From the NCBI GenBank assembly GCA_020635015.1, contig JACKAP010000020.1:1-25300 (forward strand): a stretch of 25,300 bases of DNA, written 5' to 3'. The stretch is from Calditrichia bacterium (GTDB lineage: Bacteria; Calditrichota; Calditrichia; RBG-13-44-9; J075). Position 1 is the stretch's first letter. Every line of letters starts with the position of its first letter. Below the pieces are notes generated by a model. That model was not told where the DNA came from, searched no databases, and worked only from the letters and a program-made list of their open reading frames with translations. A program made the position numbers and the translations under genes. Below are positions 14,200 through 22,208 of this stretch, in pieces.

Positions 14200-15585
14200 C
14201 TACTTCAAGCCCTTGCCGTCTGTGGCGGCCTGTTCTTTCTTTTTCGGATTTTTCTTCTCGTACACGATATTGCTTTCGGTGACCTGCGCTTTGATCAACT
14301 GTTCGCTATTGCCGTTGCTGCTGTACAACCGGTCGTTGTCGATCAGGTAGCGGAAGCGTTTTTCGAAGGCTTTCAGCGACATGCCGCAGGTGGCAGCATA
14401 TTTGGCCAGTTCGTGCGGGTCTTCAAAATCGTAGCGGTTCAGCCGGAGCATATAGCGGCGGGCGATGAAGAAAGATTCCGCCTCCACATTGACCATCCGT
14501 ACCTTGGTGCGCTTGGTAACTGGATCGATGATATCCTTAAAATAGAGCGGCACAAACATCCCTTCCTGGATCGAGACCATGGCAGCATTGCCGTTTTCCA
14601 GGATAAACTGGGCGGCGCAGAAACCGAGGTCGCGGGTGTATTCCATGTCGAAAGGGATCGGGTCGGCGCAGCGCAGTTCATAGCCGATGTTTTTAGCCAC
14701 GATCGTCGGCTTGATATTCAGCTTTTTCAGCTCTTCCTGAACCTTGTATTTGAGGATCTCGCCGAGGTTGACTTCCGCCAGGCGGATATTGTCGTGGGCG
14801 TCGCGCTCCACGTTCATGAGCATTTCCAGGTCGGCCGGATCGAGGTGTTCCACCAGCCCTTCCGCCAGGATCACCACCCCGTCTTCCCGGCCGTAGCTCA
14901 GGCGCTTGATGATAGCGCCGACCAGAATATCGACGATATGCTGTAGCCGGATCTTCTCATCGGGGAACTCTTCCGGGATGAGCGTGAGCGTCGCGCCAGC
15001 GGATTTTCCGATACCGAGGGCCAGGTGCCCGGCCTTGCGGCCCATCGAGACAACAAAATACCAGCGCGAGGTGGTATGGGCATCCACCATCAGGCTTTTC
15101 ACCAACTCCACCCCGATGTGGCGGGCAGTCTGGTAGCCGAAAGTGGGAATGCCATGGGGCAGGTCGAGGTCGTTGTCGATGGTCTTGGGCACATGCACCA
15201 CATGGATCCGTCCGGCAGCCATCTCTTCCACCTTCAGGGCGCTGTAGGCGGTGTCGTCGCCCCCGATGGTGATCAGCTTATCGACATTCAGCCGCAGCAG
15301 GGAGGTGACGGTATTTTCCAGATGCTTGTCATCTTTGGTGGGATTGTCCCGGGCGATGCCGATATAGGAGCCGCCGCGGAAGTGGATCCGGCTGACATTA
15401 TCGATCGTCAGCCGTTTGGTATGATCGATATCGCCGCGCATGATCCATTTGAAGCCGTCTTTAATGCCCACCACTTCCACGCCTTCCAGGATGGCCCGGA
15501 TGGTGGCGGCGCTGATAACGCTGTTGATGCCCGGGGCCGGGCCGCCGCCAACCAGAATGGCCAATTTCTTTGGCGCTTTTATCAT
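14200..15585 (-). CDS. pfp: Pyrophosphate-type 6-phosphofructokinase
   Basis: This glycolytic enzyme phosphorylates fructose 6-phosphate. Two diagnostic sites point to PPi rather than ATP as phosphoryl donor: GGDDT at residues 108-112 (ATP-type enzymes have GGDGS) and PKTIDND with K134 (ATP-type has PGTIDND). Other family blocks are GGGPAPGINSVI near residues 14-25, FRGGSYIG near 82, and SMGRKAGHLAL near 183-193. PPi-type enzymes are reversible and can work in glycolysis or gluconeogenesis. The ATG at 15585 is chosen because AGGA lies 7 nt before it and the conserved N-terminus starts immediately. This gives 461 residues, with a lysine-rich tail of about 20 residues that is likely disordered. 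A possible promoter lies 130 nt upstream. Confidence 0.92.
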   Translation of the reverse strand: MIKAPKKLAILVGGGPAPGINSVISAATIRAILEGVEVVGIKDGFKWIMRGDIDHTKRLTIDNVSRIHFRGGSYIGIARDNPTKDDKHLENTVTSLLRLNVDKLITIGGDDTAYSALKVEEMAAGRIHVVHVPKTIDNDLDLPHGIPTFGYQTARHIGVELVKSLMVDAHTTSRWYFVVSMGRKAGHLALGIGKSAGATLTLIPEEFPDEKIRLQHIVDILVGAIIKRLSYGREDGVVILAEGLVEHLDPADLEMLMNVERDAHDNIRLAEVNLGEILKYKVQEELKKLNIKPTIVAKNIGYELRCADPIPFDMEYTRDLGFCAAQFILENGNAAMVSIQEGMFVPLYFKDIIDPVTKRTKVRMVNVEAESFFIARRYMLRLNRYDFEDPHELAKYAATCGMSLKAFEKRFRYLIDNDRLYSSNGNSEQLIKAQVTESNIVYEKKNPKKKEQAATDGKGLK

Positions 15586-15714
15586 GATATGATCCTTTTG
15601 GTTAAAGTTGGAGTGTGTCATCGTTGTGCTACCTTTCCTGGTTATTCGCCAATTTCAGGGTTTATGGTTTCCGCCTGGGTTGTTCTGAGACCCCTGTCCT
15701 GAAATATAAACTCG

Positions 15715-15745
15715 CAAAGTTAGCACAAAGAAGCGGCGAATTCAA
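15715..15745 (-). promoter_or_regulatory. Possible promoter for pfp
   Basis: On the minus strand TTGAAT (15745-15740) and TAACTT (15722-15717) are 17 nt apart. Read two bases longer, TAACTTTG also fits the Bacteroidetes -7 motif TAnnTTTG. The -35 hexamer is identical to that of the better lipoprotein promoter at 22089-22094. It implies a leader of about 120 nt before the gene. Confidence 0.35.
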
Positions 15746-15876
15746 CTTTTTCGCAGGGATTTTAAAATTATTTGGGGATCTGAGGATGGACATCTATGCC
15801 CACGAAATGCCGGAAATGATGCGAAAGGTTTATAAATTATGCGCATACTGAGAACGATGTAATTCGGAGAACTTTT

Positions 15877-15969
15877 GCATGGGGCAAGGCGCATGGGGCA
15901 TGGTGTATTACAGTGCGGGTATCGGAACATGCGCTTGCGCATTACGGCGCCATGCCCTTTGCCCCATGC
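15877..15969. repeat. Inverted heptad element, GCATGGG family (copy 2)
   Basis: The left arm 15877-15904 is four heptads and identical to the complement of 11429-11456. The right arm (about 15946-15969) is related but rearranged, sharing the last part GCCCCATGC and CATGCCC. An inner GCGC-rich segment, 15929-15950, may form its own stem. The element lies in the 419-nt gap between pfp and nth, near the 3' end of nth. The remainder of that gap (15586-15876) holds only the possible pfp promoter. Confidence 0.8.
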
Positions 15970-16004
15970 TATAAAACTTTACATGGTGCTCAGTATGCGC
16001 GTAC

Positions 16005-16637
16005 TTATTTAGATCGGTAAAATCGGCAATAATCTTTCAACATGCAGATGTCGCATTGCGGATTCTGGGCTTTGCAGACTTTCCGCCCATGCCAGATCAG
16101 CCAGTGATGGGCCATGGCCCACTGCTCGCGGGGGATGTTGGCCATCAGCTGGTCTTCGGTTTTACGCTCGGTCTTGGCGTCGGCCAGCCCGATGCGGTTC
16201 GACACCCGGAACACGTGGGTATCGACGGCAATCGCCGGAATCCCGAAGGCCACGCTCATCACCACATTGGCGGTTTTACGGCCCACACCGGGCAGCTTTT
16301 CCAGCGCTTCCCGGGTGCGCGGCACCTCGCCGTTGTGTCTTTCCAGCAGGATGCGGGCGGTGGCGTGGATGTTTTTGGCTTTATTGCGGTAGAGGCCGAC
16401 TCGCTTGATTTTATCTTCCAAGTCGGGGAGGGGTAGCGCAGCGATGGCCGCTGCATCGGGATGGTCAGTAAAGAGGGGCTTGGTGATCTTATTCACCTGT
16501 TCGTCGGTGCTCTGGGCAGACATGATCGTCGCTACCAGCAGTTGAAAATCCGTTTTGAATTCCAGGGCGGTGGTGGTGTGCCCGTAGGTCTCTTCCAGTA
16601 TCGAGAGTACTTTCTGACGTTTATCTTCAGCGAGCAT
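16005..16637 (-). CDS. nth: Endonuclease III
   Basis: This base-excision repair DNA glycosylase/AP lyase acts on oxidised pyrimidines. The 210-residue reading from the ATG at 16637 aligns with E. coli Nth (211 aa) almost residue for residue: the helix-hairpin-helix is LPGVGRKTANVV with the catalytic lysine K121, and the catalytic aspartate is D139 in VDTHVFRVSNR. The 4Fe-4S cluster cysteines are C188, C195, C198 and C204, with the C-x6-C-x2-C-x5-C spacing. An in-frame ATG further upstream (16670) lies inside an octad repeat and would add 11 non-homologous residues, so it is less likely. The gene starts 59 nt after the glyA stop and may be co-transcribed with it. Confidence 0.95.
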   Translation of the reverse strand: MLAEDKRQKVLSILEETYGHTTTALEFKTDFQLLVATIMSAQSTDEQVNKITKPLFTDHPDAAAIAALPLPDLEDKIKRVGLYRNKAKNIHATARILLERHNGEVPRTREALEKLPGVGRKTANVVMSVAFGIPAIAVDTHVFRVSNRIGLADAKTERKTEDQLMANIPREQWAMAHHWLIWHGRKVCKAQNPQCDICMLKDYCRFYRSK

Positions 16638-16657
16638 GGCAACGATGTCCGTTTTTA

Positions 16658-16681
16658 CCCATTCACCCATCAACCCATCAA
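16658..16681. repeat. Octad tandem repeat, CCCATCAA family (copy 1)
   Basis: Three 8-nt units (CCCATTCA, CCCATCAA, CCCATCAA) lie in the gap between the glyA stop and the nth start, overlapping the alternative upstream start of nth. The same unit family forms the outer arms of the element at 18026-18128, so the two copies bracket glyA. Confidence 0.7.
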
Positions 16682-16696
16682 CGAATTCATTCTACA

Positions 16697-17998
16697 TCAG
16701 GCTTTCCCAAAATCATACAGCGGAAAATCTGCGCACATGGCTTTAATCTCCGCCTTCACCTTCTGCTGCTCGCTTTCCTCGCCGAGGTGGCGCAGCACCC
16801 GGTCGATGAAGGCGGCGGTCTGCTGCATTTCGTTTTCTTTAAAGCCGCGGGTGGTGAGGGCAGCGGTGCCCAGGCGGATACCGCTGGTGACGAAGGGGCT
16901 GCGTTTGTCGAAGGGCACCATGTTTTTATTGACGGTAATCCCGGCGGCATGAAGCGCGTCTTCTGCATCCCGGCCGGTGATGTCTTTATCGGTGAGGTCG
17001 ACCAGCATGACGTGATTATCGGTACCGCCGGAAACGATCTTATAGCCTTTTTTATCCAGCTCGCCGGCCAGGGTGCGGGCGTTGCGGATCACCTGCTGGG
17101 CATAGGTTTTAAAGGCCGGCTGCAGCGCTTCTTTGAAGGCCACTGCCTTGGCGGCGATGATGTGCATCAGCGGTCCGCCCTGCACGCCGGGCATCACGGT
17201 ACTGTCGAGCAGCTCGGAAAGATTTTTGACCCTCCCGGATTTTGGGGCCACAATACCCATATCGTTTTCTTTATCCTTGCCCATCAGGATCAGCCCGCCG
17301 CGGGGACCGCGCAGGGTTTTATGGGTGGTGGTAGTGACCACATCGCAGTAGGGGATGGGCGAGGGATGCACCCCGGCGGCGATCAGCCCGGCGGGGTGGG
17401 CGACATCGGCCCACAGGATCGCGCCGGCGGCATCGGCGATCTCGCGAAACTTTGCGAAATCATAATGCCGGCTATAGGCGCTGGCACCAACGATGATCAT
17501 GCGCGGCTTGTGCTCCCGGGCCTTGGCGGCCACATCATCCATATCGATATAGCCGGTATCTTCCCGCACCCCGTAGGGCACCACGTGATAGATCTTGCCG
17601 GAGAAGTTTACCGGGCTGCCGTGGGTGAGGTGCCCGCCGTGCGCGAGGTTCATTCCTAACACCGTGTCGCCGGGCTGGCAAAAGGTGAAATAGATCGCCA
17701 TGTTGGCCTGAGCGCCGGAATGGGGCTGCACATTGGCATATTCCGCTCCGAACAGTTCCTTCGCCCGGTCCCGCGCCAGGTCTTCCGCCACGTCGACCCA
17801 CTCGCAGCCGCCGTAATAGCGCTTGCCCGGGTAGCCCTCGGCGTACTTGTTGGTCATCACCGAGCCGGCGGCTTCCAGCACCGCCTGACTGACGAAATTT
17901 TCGGAAGCAATCAATTCCAGGGTGTTGTTTTCCCGGTCCACTTCGCCGAGTATCGCCTTGTGAATCTCCGGATCGAACTGTTTGATATGCTCAAGCAT
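16697..17998 (-). CDS. glyA: Serine hydroxymethyltransferase
   Basis: This PLP enzyme interconverts serine and glycine and produces 5,10-methylene-THF. The 433-residue protein carries LELIASENFVS near residues 30-40, the YPGKRYYGG substrate loop, VQPHSGAQAN, DVAHPAGLIAAG, and the Schiff-base lysine K227 in TTTTHKTLRGPRGG. It also carries the C-terminal block SGIRLGTAALTTRG. GGGGA lies 5 nt before the ATG at 17998; an upstream ATG four codons earlier is within that site and is rejected. The loop after the PLP lysine is longer than in E. coli (about 418 aa total). It precedes nth on the same strand and provides the substrate of MetF. Confidence 0.96.
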   Translation of the reverse strand: MLEHIKQFDPEIHKAILGEVDRENNTLELIASENFVSQAVLEAAGSVMTNKYAEGYPGKRYYGGCEWVDVAEDLARDRAKELFGAEYANVQPHSGAQANMAIYFTFCQPGDTVLGMNLAHGGHLTHGSPVNFSGKIYHVVPYGVREDTGYIDMDDVAAKAREHKPRMIIVGASAYSRHYDFAKFREIADAAGAILWADVAHPAGLIAAGVHPSPIPYCDVVTTTTHKTLRGPRGGLILMGKDKENDMGIVAPKSGRVKNLSELLDSTVMPGVQGGPLMHIIAAKAVAFKEALQPAFKTYAQQVIRNARTLAGELDKKGYKIVSGGTDNHVMLVDLTDKDITGRDAEDALHAAGITVNKNMVPFDKRSPFVTSGIRLGTAALTTRGFKENEMQQTAAFIDRVLRHLGEESEQQKVKAEIKAMCADFPLYDFGKA

Positions 17999-18025
17999 TG
18001 TGATCCCCATGTGCGCTTTGTTGAT

Positions 18026-18128
18026 AATGGGTGAATGGGTGAATGAGTGAATGGGGAAAAACGGAGGTAGGGTAGGGTCGCGACCCTACCCTACGTGCCC
18101 ACACCTATTAACCCATCATCCCATTCAC
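18026..18128. repeat. Nested inverted element with octad outer arms and perfect 28-nt inner palindrome
   Basis: Outer left arm: AATGGGTG, AATGGGTG, AATGAGTG and AATGGGG (18026-18056). Outer right arm: CCCATCAT and CCCATTCA (18112-18127). Inside lies a perfect 28-nt palindrome, 18067-18094, with half-site GTAGGGTAGGGTCG. The element fills the 137-nt gap between the secreted TPR protein stop and the glyA start, beginning 8 nt after that stop, where it could act as a terminator. Confidence 0.8.
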
Positions 18129-18135
18129 GTTTTAT

Positions 18136-19440
18136 TTACTGAATCCAACTGTAACAGTCATCGGTGATGGTTTCGCGCTTGATCATGAACTTGTCTTCCT
18201 TGGTGCGGAAGAACGGCGCCAGCGATTGACGGCGGTTATTGGCGGTGGAAGCAAAATTAGGATCTTTTTCCGCCTGGCGGTACATCTCCGCGGCTTTCTC
18301 AAAGACCAGCTTGTCGTCGTAGGTGTAGCCCTTATCGCCGGGGCGTTTATTGGAGCAATGCTCCGCCGCGCGGGTATAAACCTCGCCAAGCACCAGGTAG
18401 GGCTGGCCGTCGCCGGAATTGATCGAGCGGGCTTTCAGGGCGTAGGAGCGGGCGGTGGAGAAGCTGTTCTGATCGATGTAAGCCCGAGCCAGGGAGCAAA
18501 GCACGTCGATATTGTTGGGGTCGATGTCCAAAATACGCTTAAAGGTGCTGATGGCCTCGCTATTGCGGTTCAGGCCTTCGTAGCTCTTGGCCATCTGGTC
18601 CATCGCTTCGATGTGCTGGGGATCCTGGGCAACCACCGCCTTGAACGCCCGCAGAGCGGCGGCGTAGTTTCCGGTCACCAGCGCTTCCCGGCCGTACTTA
18701 ACCGCATTGGCGATGTTGGTGGTGTCGCTTTCAAATGCCTTGCGCAGCACATCCAGCGGGTCGCCGCCGAAGAAGGTGACCATGTTCACCATGGTGTTGC
18801 GGTAATCCAGGTTATCCGGCGCCAGGTCGATCAGCTTCTGCTGTACCTCGATGCAGCGCTCATCTTCCACCTTAAAGAGCAGGTCCGCCAGAATATACAT
18901 ATAGCTTTCTTCCTTGGGATTTTCTGCCACCAGAGCTTCATAATGGGGAATCGCGCATTCGAAACTGCCCCGGGAGCGCTGCAGGCTGCCGGCGCGGTAA
19001 TGGAGGGTGGAATTATCCGGATAGAGTTCCAGCCCGCGATACACCACCAGCATGGTGCTGTCAAAATACGCTTTGCTGTTCTCCGGCTGTTCTTTGCCCA
19101 GCTCCATGTAACAGGTGGCTATTTTGGAATAGGTGACCTTATAGGTGCCGGTTTTGTCATTGACCAGCACCTTCCAATAATAAGGAAGGGCACGGACAAA
19201 CTGTTTGTGCTTGTATTCTTCCTGGCCGAAGCTGTACCAGATCTGGATTTGCTTGATTTCCAGGGTATCGGATTGGTATTTGTCATAGGGCGATTCTAAA
19301 CTGGCCGGTTTACAGTCGGCTGTTTCCATCGCCATACTGTCTTCGTCTTCCATTTCTTCCTGGGCGAATAAGACCGAACTGCCCATCATGAGCAATATTA
19401 AAAATACTATTCTCAAGATAATGTTTGAAAACAGTTTCAT
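18136..19440 (-). CDS. Secreted TPR-repeat protein
   Basis: The 434-residue protein starts at the ATG at 19440, the first residue of a good signal peptide: KLFSN, a hydrophobic stretch about 7-22, then SSVLFAQ with likely cleavage after A27. No lipobox cysteine is present, so it is probably periplasmic. The mature part starts with an acidic segment (EEMEDEDSM) and then shows TPR-type helix pairs from about residue 70 to 360. Examples are ALPYYWKVLV, ALRAFKAVVAQDPQHIEAMDQMAKSYEGLN and AISTFKRILDIDPNNIDVLCSLARAYID. AGGAGG lies 12 nt upstream, which is long but is the only strong site. The gene follows an outer-membrane barrel gene on the same strand after 107 nt and may have its own promoter there. 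TPR proteins of this kind usually scaffold envelope complexes; no specific function can be named. Confidence 0.8.
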   Translation of the reverse strand: MKLFSNIILRIVFLILLMMGSSVLFAQEEMEDEDSMAMETADCKPASLESPYDKYQSDTLEIKQIQIWYSFGQEEYKHKQFVRALPYYWKVLVNDKTGTYKVTYSKIATCYMELGKEQPENSKAYFDSTMLVVYRGLELYPDNSTLHYRAGSLQRSRGSFECAIPHYEALVAENPKEESYMYILADLLFKVEDERCIEVQQKLIDLAPDNLDYRNTMVNMVTFFGGDPLDVLRKAFESDTTNIANAVKYGREALVTGNYAAALRAFKAVVAQDPQHIEAMDQMAKSYEGLNRNSEAISTFKRILDIDPNNIDVLCSLARAYIDQNSFSTARSYALKARSINSGDGQPYLVLGEVYTRAAEHCSNKRPGDKGYTYDDKLVFEKAAEMYRQAEKDPNFASTANNRRQSLAPFFRTKEDKFMIKRETITDDCYSWIQ

Positions 19441-19514
19441 TTTCGAATGATTCCTCCTGTTAAATGACACACCGGCCTTACGGATCGGACAGTACATGCT
19501 GTTAATTTCTACCT

Positions 19515-19543
19515 ATATTAAGCTAGTTAAAGATTCTGGACAA
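19515..19543 (-). promoter_or_regulatory. Possible promoter for the secreted TPR gene
   Basis: On the minus strand TTGTCC (19543-19538) and TAATAT (19520-19515) are separated by exactly 17 nt, both matching consensus at 4 of 6 positions. It begins right at the stop codon of the upstream barrel gene and would give a leader of about 68 nt. Confidence 0.4.
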
Positions 19544-19547
19544 GAGG

Positions 19548-20747
19548 TTAGCGAATTTTCTGGAACCAGAGTTCGCCGATCGATATGGAAATCTGAAAAT
19601 TGGTGTACTGTTCTTTGGCGAGATTCTTTTGCAGGTCGCCGCGCACCCCTGCTTCCACCCCAACATCGATACGGTTCAGGCTGCTGGAAAAAGGAATTCC
19701 CAGTCCCAGATGAACCGCATTTTGCGTGACCGGTTCGCCGTTGAATTGATAGCCCAGCCGGGCATTGGAATAGCCGGCGCGAAGGTCCATCCGGTCGAAA
19801 AAACCGACATTGCGCCGTTTCGGCGACTGTTTCCGCTCGATACCGACGCCGGTATGCGACCACTGGTCGAATTCGCCGTTTTCGGTTCGCATGACTTTCG
19901 CCCAGTCTTGAGCGGTATAATCCACCGCCAGGCTCCAGCGGTTATCGATCTTAAAAGCGGCGCCGATGCCATAGTGGAGCGGGAATTGGTCAAAATTACG
20001 GGTTTTGTCGCCAAAGATGGTCGATTGGGAAAGATAGGTGGTCTTCAGGTCGGTTGCGGATTGAAAATCGACAAACCCGCCGATCGAGACTGCCCGCACC
20101 GGCTGAAAGTCCATGCTTACCCCGACTCCCGGGCCGGATATGCTGTATTTGATGGTATGCGAGGTAGACAAAAAGCTGCTTTCGGTGAAGCGAAATTCAT
20201 AAGTGTCTTGCAGTGAGCCAAAATAATAGTTGCCGTTTAGGGAGAGCCCCAGGGAGGGGAAAGGCGACCATATCAGGCTGATCTGCGCTTTACTGATGCT
20301 GCCGTTGGAAAGGCTGTACTGGGTAAAGGAAATGCTGTCACTTTCCACCACCTGGCTGGTTTTGAAATCGACAGTGGTATAAGGTTGCAGCGAGAGGCCC
20401 AGCACCCACTGGCCGTGCTTCAGGGGGACGGCGATGTTCATGCCGGCCAGGTCGGCGGTGGAGGTGTTGAAGCTGCTGTTTTCCGTGTCGGTATTGAAAC
20501 GCTGGTAGTACATGCCGAAGGTGGCGCGGGTGAAATCGATCTGGCGCCACTGGGAGGTAACGTAGTTGTTCAGCATAATCGAATCGGTGGCAGCCAGGCC
20601 GGTGTTCCCCATGCCGAAACCGCGCACCCCGGTGGTGTAGCTGCGCAAGCCCAGCCCTTTGGCCTTCGAGGAAAAATAAGATCCCGCCGGCAGCGAAACG
20701 CTGAGTAAAATCCATGCCGTCAACAGATATTTGATCAAAATTTTCAT
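19548..20747 (-). CDS. Outer-membrane beta-barrel protein
   Basis: The 399-residue protein has an N-terminal signal peptide (KILIKYLLTAWILLSVSLPAG, cleavage near 22-24). A glycine-rich RGFGMGNTGLAATDS segment follows, as often seen at the start of FadL-like and related barrels in FCB bacteria. After this come many alternating hydrophobic/polar strands of 8-12 residues (for example YSISGPGVGVSMDF, FPLHYGIGAAFKI, RWSLAVDYTAQDW, DLRAGYSNARLGYQF and NAVHLGLGIPF), with FQISISIGELWFQKIR closing the chain. AAAGG lies 8 nt before the ATG, and the gene starts 14 nt after the lipoprotein stop, so the two are surely co-transcribed. It may form a pore or scaffold with the lipoprotein. The exact family is not recognised; assignment as a barrel is from pattern, not from a motif. 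Confidence 0.75.
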   Translation of the reverse strand: MKILIKYLLTAWILLSVSLPAGSYFSSKAKGLGLRSYTTGVRGFGMGNTGLAATDSIMLNNYVTSQWRQIDFTRATFGMYYQRFNTDTENSSFNTSTADLAGMNIAVPLKHGQWVLGLSLQPYTTVDFKTSQVVESDSISFTQYSLSNGSISKAQISLIWSPFPSLGLSLNGNYYFGSLQDTYEFRFTESSFLSTSHTIKYSISGPGVGVSMDFQPVRAVSIGGFVDFQSATDLKTTYLSQSTIFGDKTRNFDQFPLHYGIGAAFKIDNRWSLAVDYTAQDWAKVMRTENGEFDQWSHTGVGIERKQSPKRRNVGFFDRMDLRAGYSNARLGYQFNGEPVTQNAVHLGLGIPFSSSLNRIDVGVEAGVRGDLQKNLAKEQYTNFQISISIGELWFQKIR

Positions 20748-20761
20748 TCATCAACCTTTCA

Positions 20762-22012
20762 TTATAATCGTTCGTCCGGCAGCCGCAGTGAGGTGATGAT
20801 GATCCGGGGGCGGGAGGCGGGAGCGGCGGTATTGGCGGTAAAAAAGGAAAAAATGCTCAGATAATTGTCTTTTTGTTTATCGTCGATATAAAAGTAGTCG
20901 AAAGCGTCAGGCACATTCAGCAGCGTCTGGGCATAGCGCAGGGCCAGTTGGCGGCGTTCTTCGCCTTCCGGAACTTCCAGGAAGAGATTGTCCGCGCTGA
21001 TCTGGCGTAAATCGACGGTAAAATTGATGTTGGTCGCATAAGCGCTGTTGATCGCGATACTGTCACTGTCAACGGAGTCCGCGGCGGTCAGGCGCAGATT
21101 GGCGCCGGTGGAATCGTCAATGATGGTGTTGGCCCAGTCGATCGGCAGTTGGAGATTGGCGGTTTCAATAATAATGCCGTCGGGATAGCGGGAAATCAAT
21201 TCCTGCAGATCAAACTTCAACAGGGAAACCCGGGCGTTGGCATACGGGGTGGTATAAAGCCGCTGCGGCGTGGGCTGGAAATCATTGCGCACCAGGAAGG
21301 CATCGGTGATGGCGACCAGGGTGTCCACCAGGGTGTCGGAGGGGGCGCTCTGGGCAATATAGCGATAGATCAGTGCCGGGCCCAGGGTGTCCGGGGTCTG
21401 GATACTGCGCGCCTGCAGCTTCAGGATATAATCCATGTCGGCATCGTTAAAATCGATCGCCAGGCCGTAATTGGTGCTGTCCGTCGTGTCTGCCCAGGCA
21501 CTCACGGTTTCCAGACCGGTCTGGTTGAAGACCAGCTGCTGGGTCGGGGCCAGGTCACTGCTGTTATTCTGGAATAGAATCTGCATTTCACCCAGGGTGA
21601 TGTTGTCATCGATGTTGCCGTCCGCATCCTGCCATACCCTGCTGGTATCGGTCAGCCAGTTGTCGATGATCGGATGCGCCCGGGCGGTCAATTCGGTCGG
21701 GCTGCCACTACTGCCGGTGACGGCGAACTCGATGCGCGCGCTGAGGAGCTCGATCGGCTCTTCCGGCAGTCCGAAGAACCGCATGATCGGTCGAAATTTA
21801 TATCCGCCCCGCCGCCCGAGCTGCAGCTGGTTAACCCCGAGTGTGGAGGGACGGATTGCCGATGCATAGGTTGAATCATAAGTGGCGTAAAGGGTGTCCA
21901 CTACGATTTGCCCGGTACCGCCGTCAGTGGTTACAGAATCAAGGGTGTTCTCCTCACAACTCCAGAACATCGCCAAACCTGCCGCCAATATCACCCAAAC
22001 ATAATTTTTCAT
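20762..22012 (-). CDS. Lipoprotein with beta-sandwich (DNRLRE-like) domains
   Basis: The 416-residue protein begins with a lipoprotein signal: KNYVWVILAAGLAMFWSC, with the lipidated cysteine at residue 19 followed by EENT. The body is rich in beta-strand and Asp/Thr/Ser and appears to hold two halves. The first carries KFRPIMRFFGLP...IELLSARIEFAVTG and WLTDTSRVW, which resembles DNRLRE/disaggregatase-type beta-sandwich repeats. The second carries ANARVSLLKFDLQELI and IIIETANLQLPI, an apparent second copy of the same pattern. It ends in PRIIITSLRLP. AAGG lies 7 nt before the ATG, and a convincing promoter lies about 50 nt upstream, so this gene heads the lipoprotein-barrel unit. Its function is unknown; a surface- or periplasm-facing partner of the barrel is the simplest inference. 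Confidence 0.75.
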   Translation of the reverse strand: MKNYVWVILAAGLAMFWSCEENTLDSVTTDGGTGQIVVDTLYATYDSTYASAIRPSTLGVNQLQLGRRGGYKFRPIMRFFGLPEEPIELLSARIEFAVTGSSGSPTELTARAHPIIDNWLTDTSRVWQDADGNIDDNITLGEMQILFQNNSSDLAPTQQLVFNQTGLETVSAWADTTDSTNYGLAIDFNDADMDYILKLQARSIQTPDTLGPALIYRYIAQSAPSDTLVDTLVAITDAFLVRNDFQPTPQRLYTTPYANARVSLLKFDLQELISRYPDGIIIETANLQLPIDWANTIIDDSTGANLRLTAADSVDSDSIAINSAYATNINFTVDLRQISADNLFLEVPEGEERRQLALRYAQTLLNVPDAFDYFYIDDKQKDNYLSIFSFFTANTAAPASRPRIIITSLRLPDERL

Positions 22013-22065
22013 ACTCAGACCTTATTTCAGTTGCTTCCTGATGGTTTCCAAAAAATCGAATTGCG

Positions 22066-22094
22066 AATATACGTAAAAGACCCCGGCAATTCAA
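22066..22094 (-). promoter_or_regulatory. Promoter of the lipoprotein-barrel unit
   Basis: On the minus strand TTGAAT (22094-22089) and TATATT (22071-22066) are separated by 17 nt. The -10 matches consensus at 5 of 6 positions and the -35 at 4 of 6. Transcription would begin near 22059, leaving a leader of about 47 nt before the ATG at 22012. This is the clearest promoter in the window. Confidence 0.55.
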
Positions 22095-22176
22095 TATGGA
22101 TTATAATTCGTGCCCCATTGCCGTCAGGATGATATACCCGGATGAAGGGGGTAGGGTTCCCGGGAAAGGCGTGATT

Positions 22177-22191
22177 GCACGAAAATCGTGC
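22177..22191. repeat. Short palindrome, possible operator or hairpin
   Basis: GCACGA and TCGTGC are inverted around AAA, 80-95 nt upstream of the lipoprotein promoter. It could be an operator; nothing further supports this. Confidence 0.3.
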
Positions 22192-22208
22192 GTTCGTGAC
22201 AACGGTGG

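Noticed and set aside
15742..15942. Possible 66-residue minus-strand protein in the pfp-nth gap
   Set aside because: Its N-terminus is translated from the GCATGGG repeat; such repeats produce spurious readings with M-R-L-A-P-C-like sequence at both copies.
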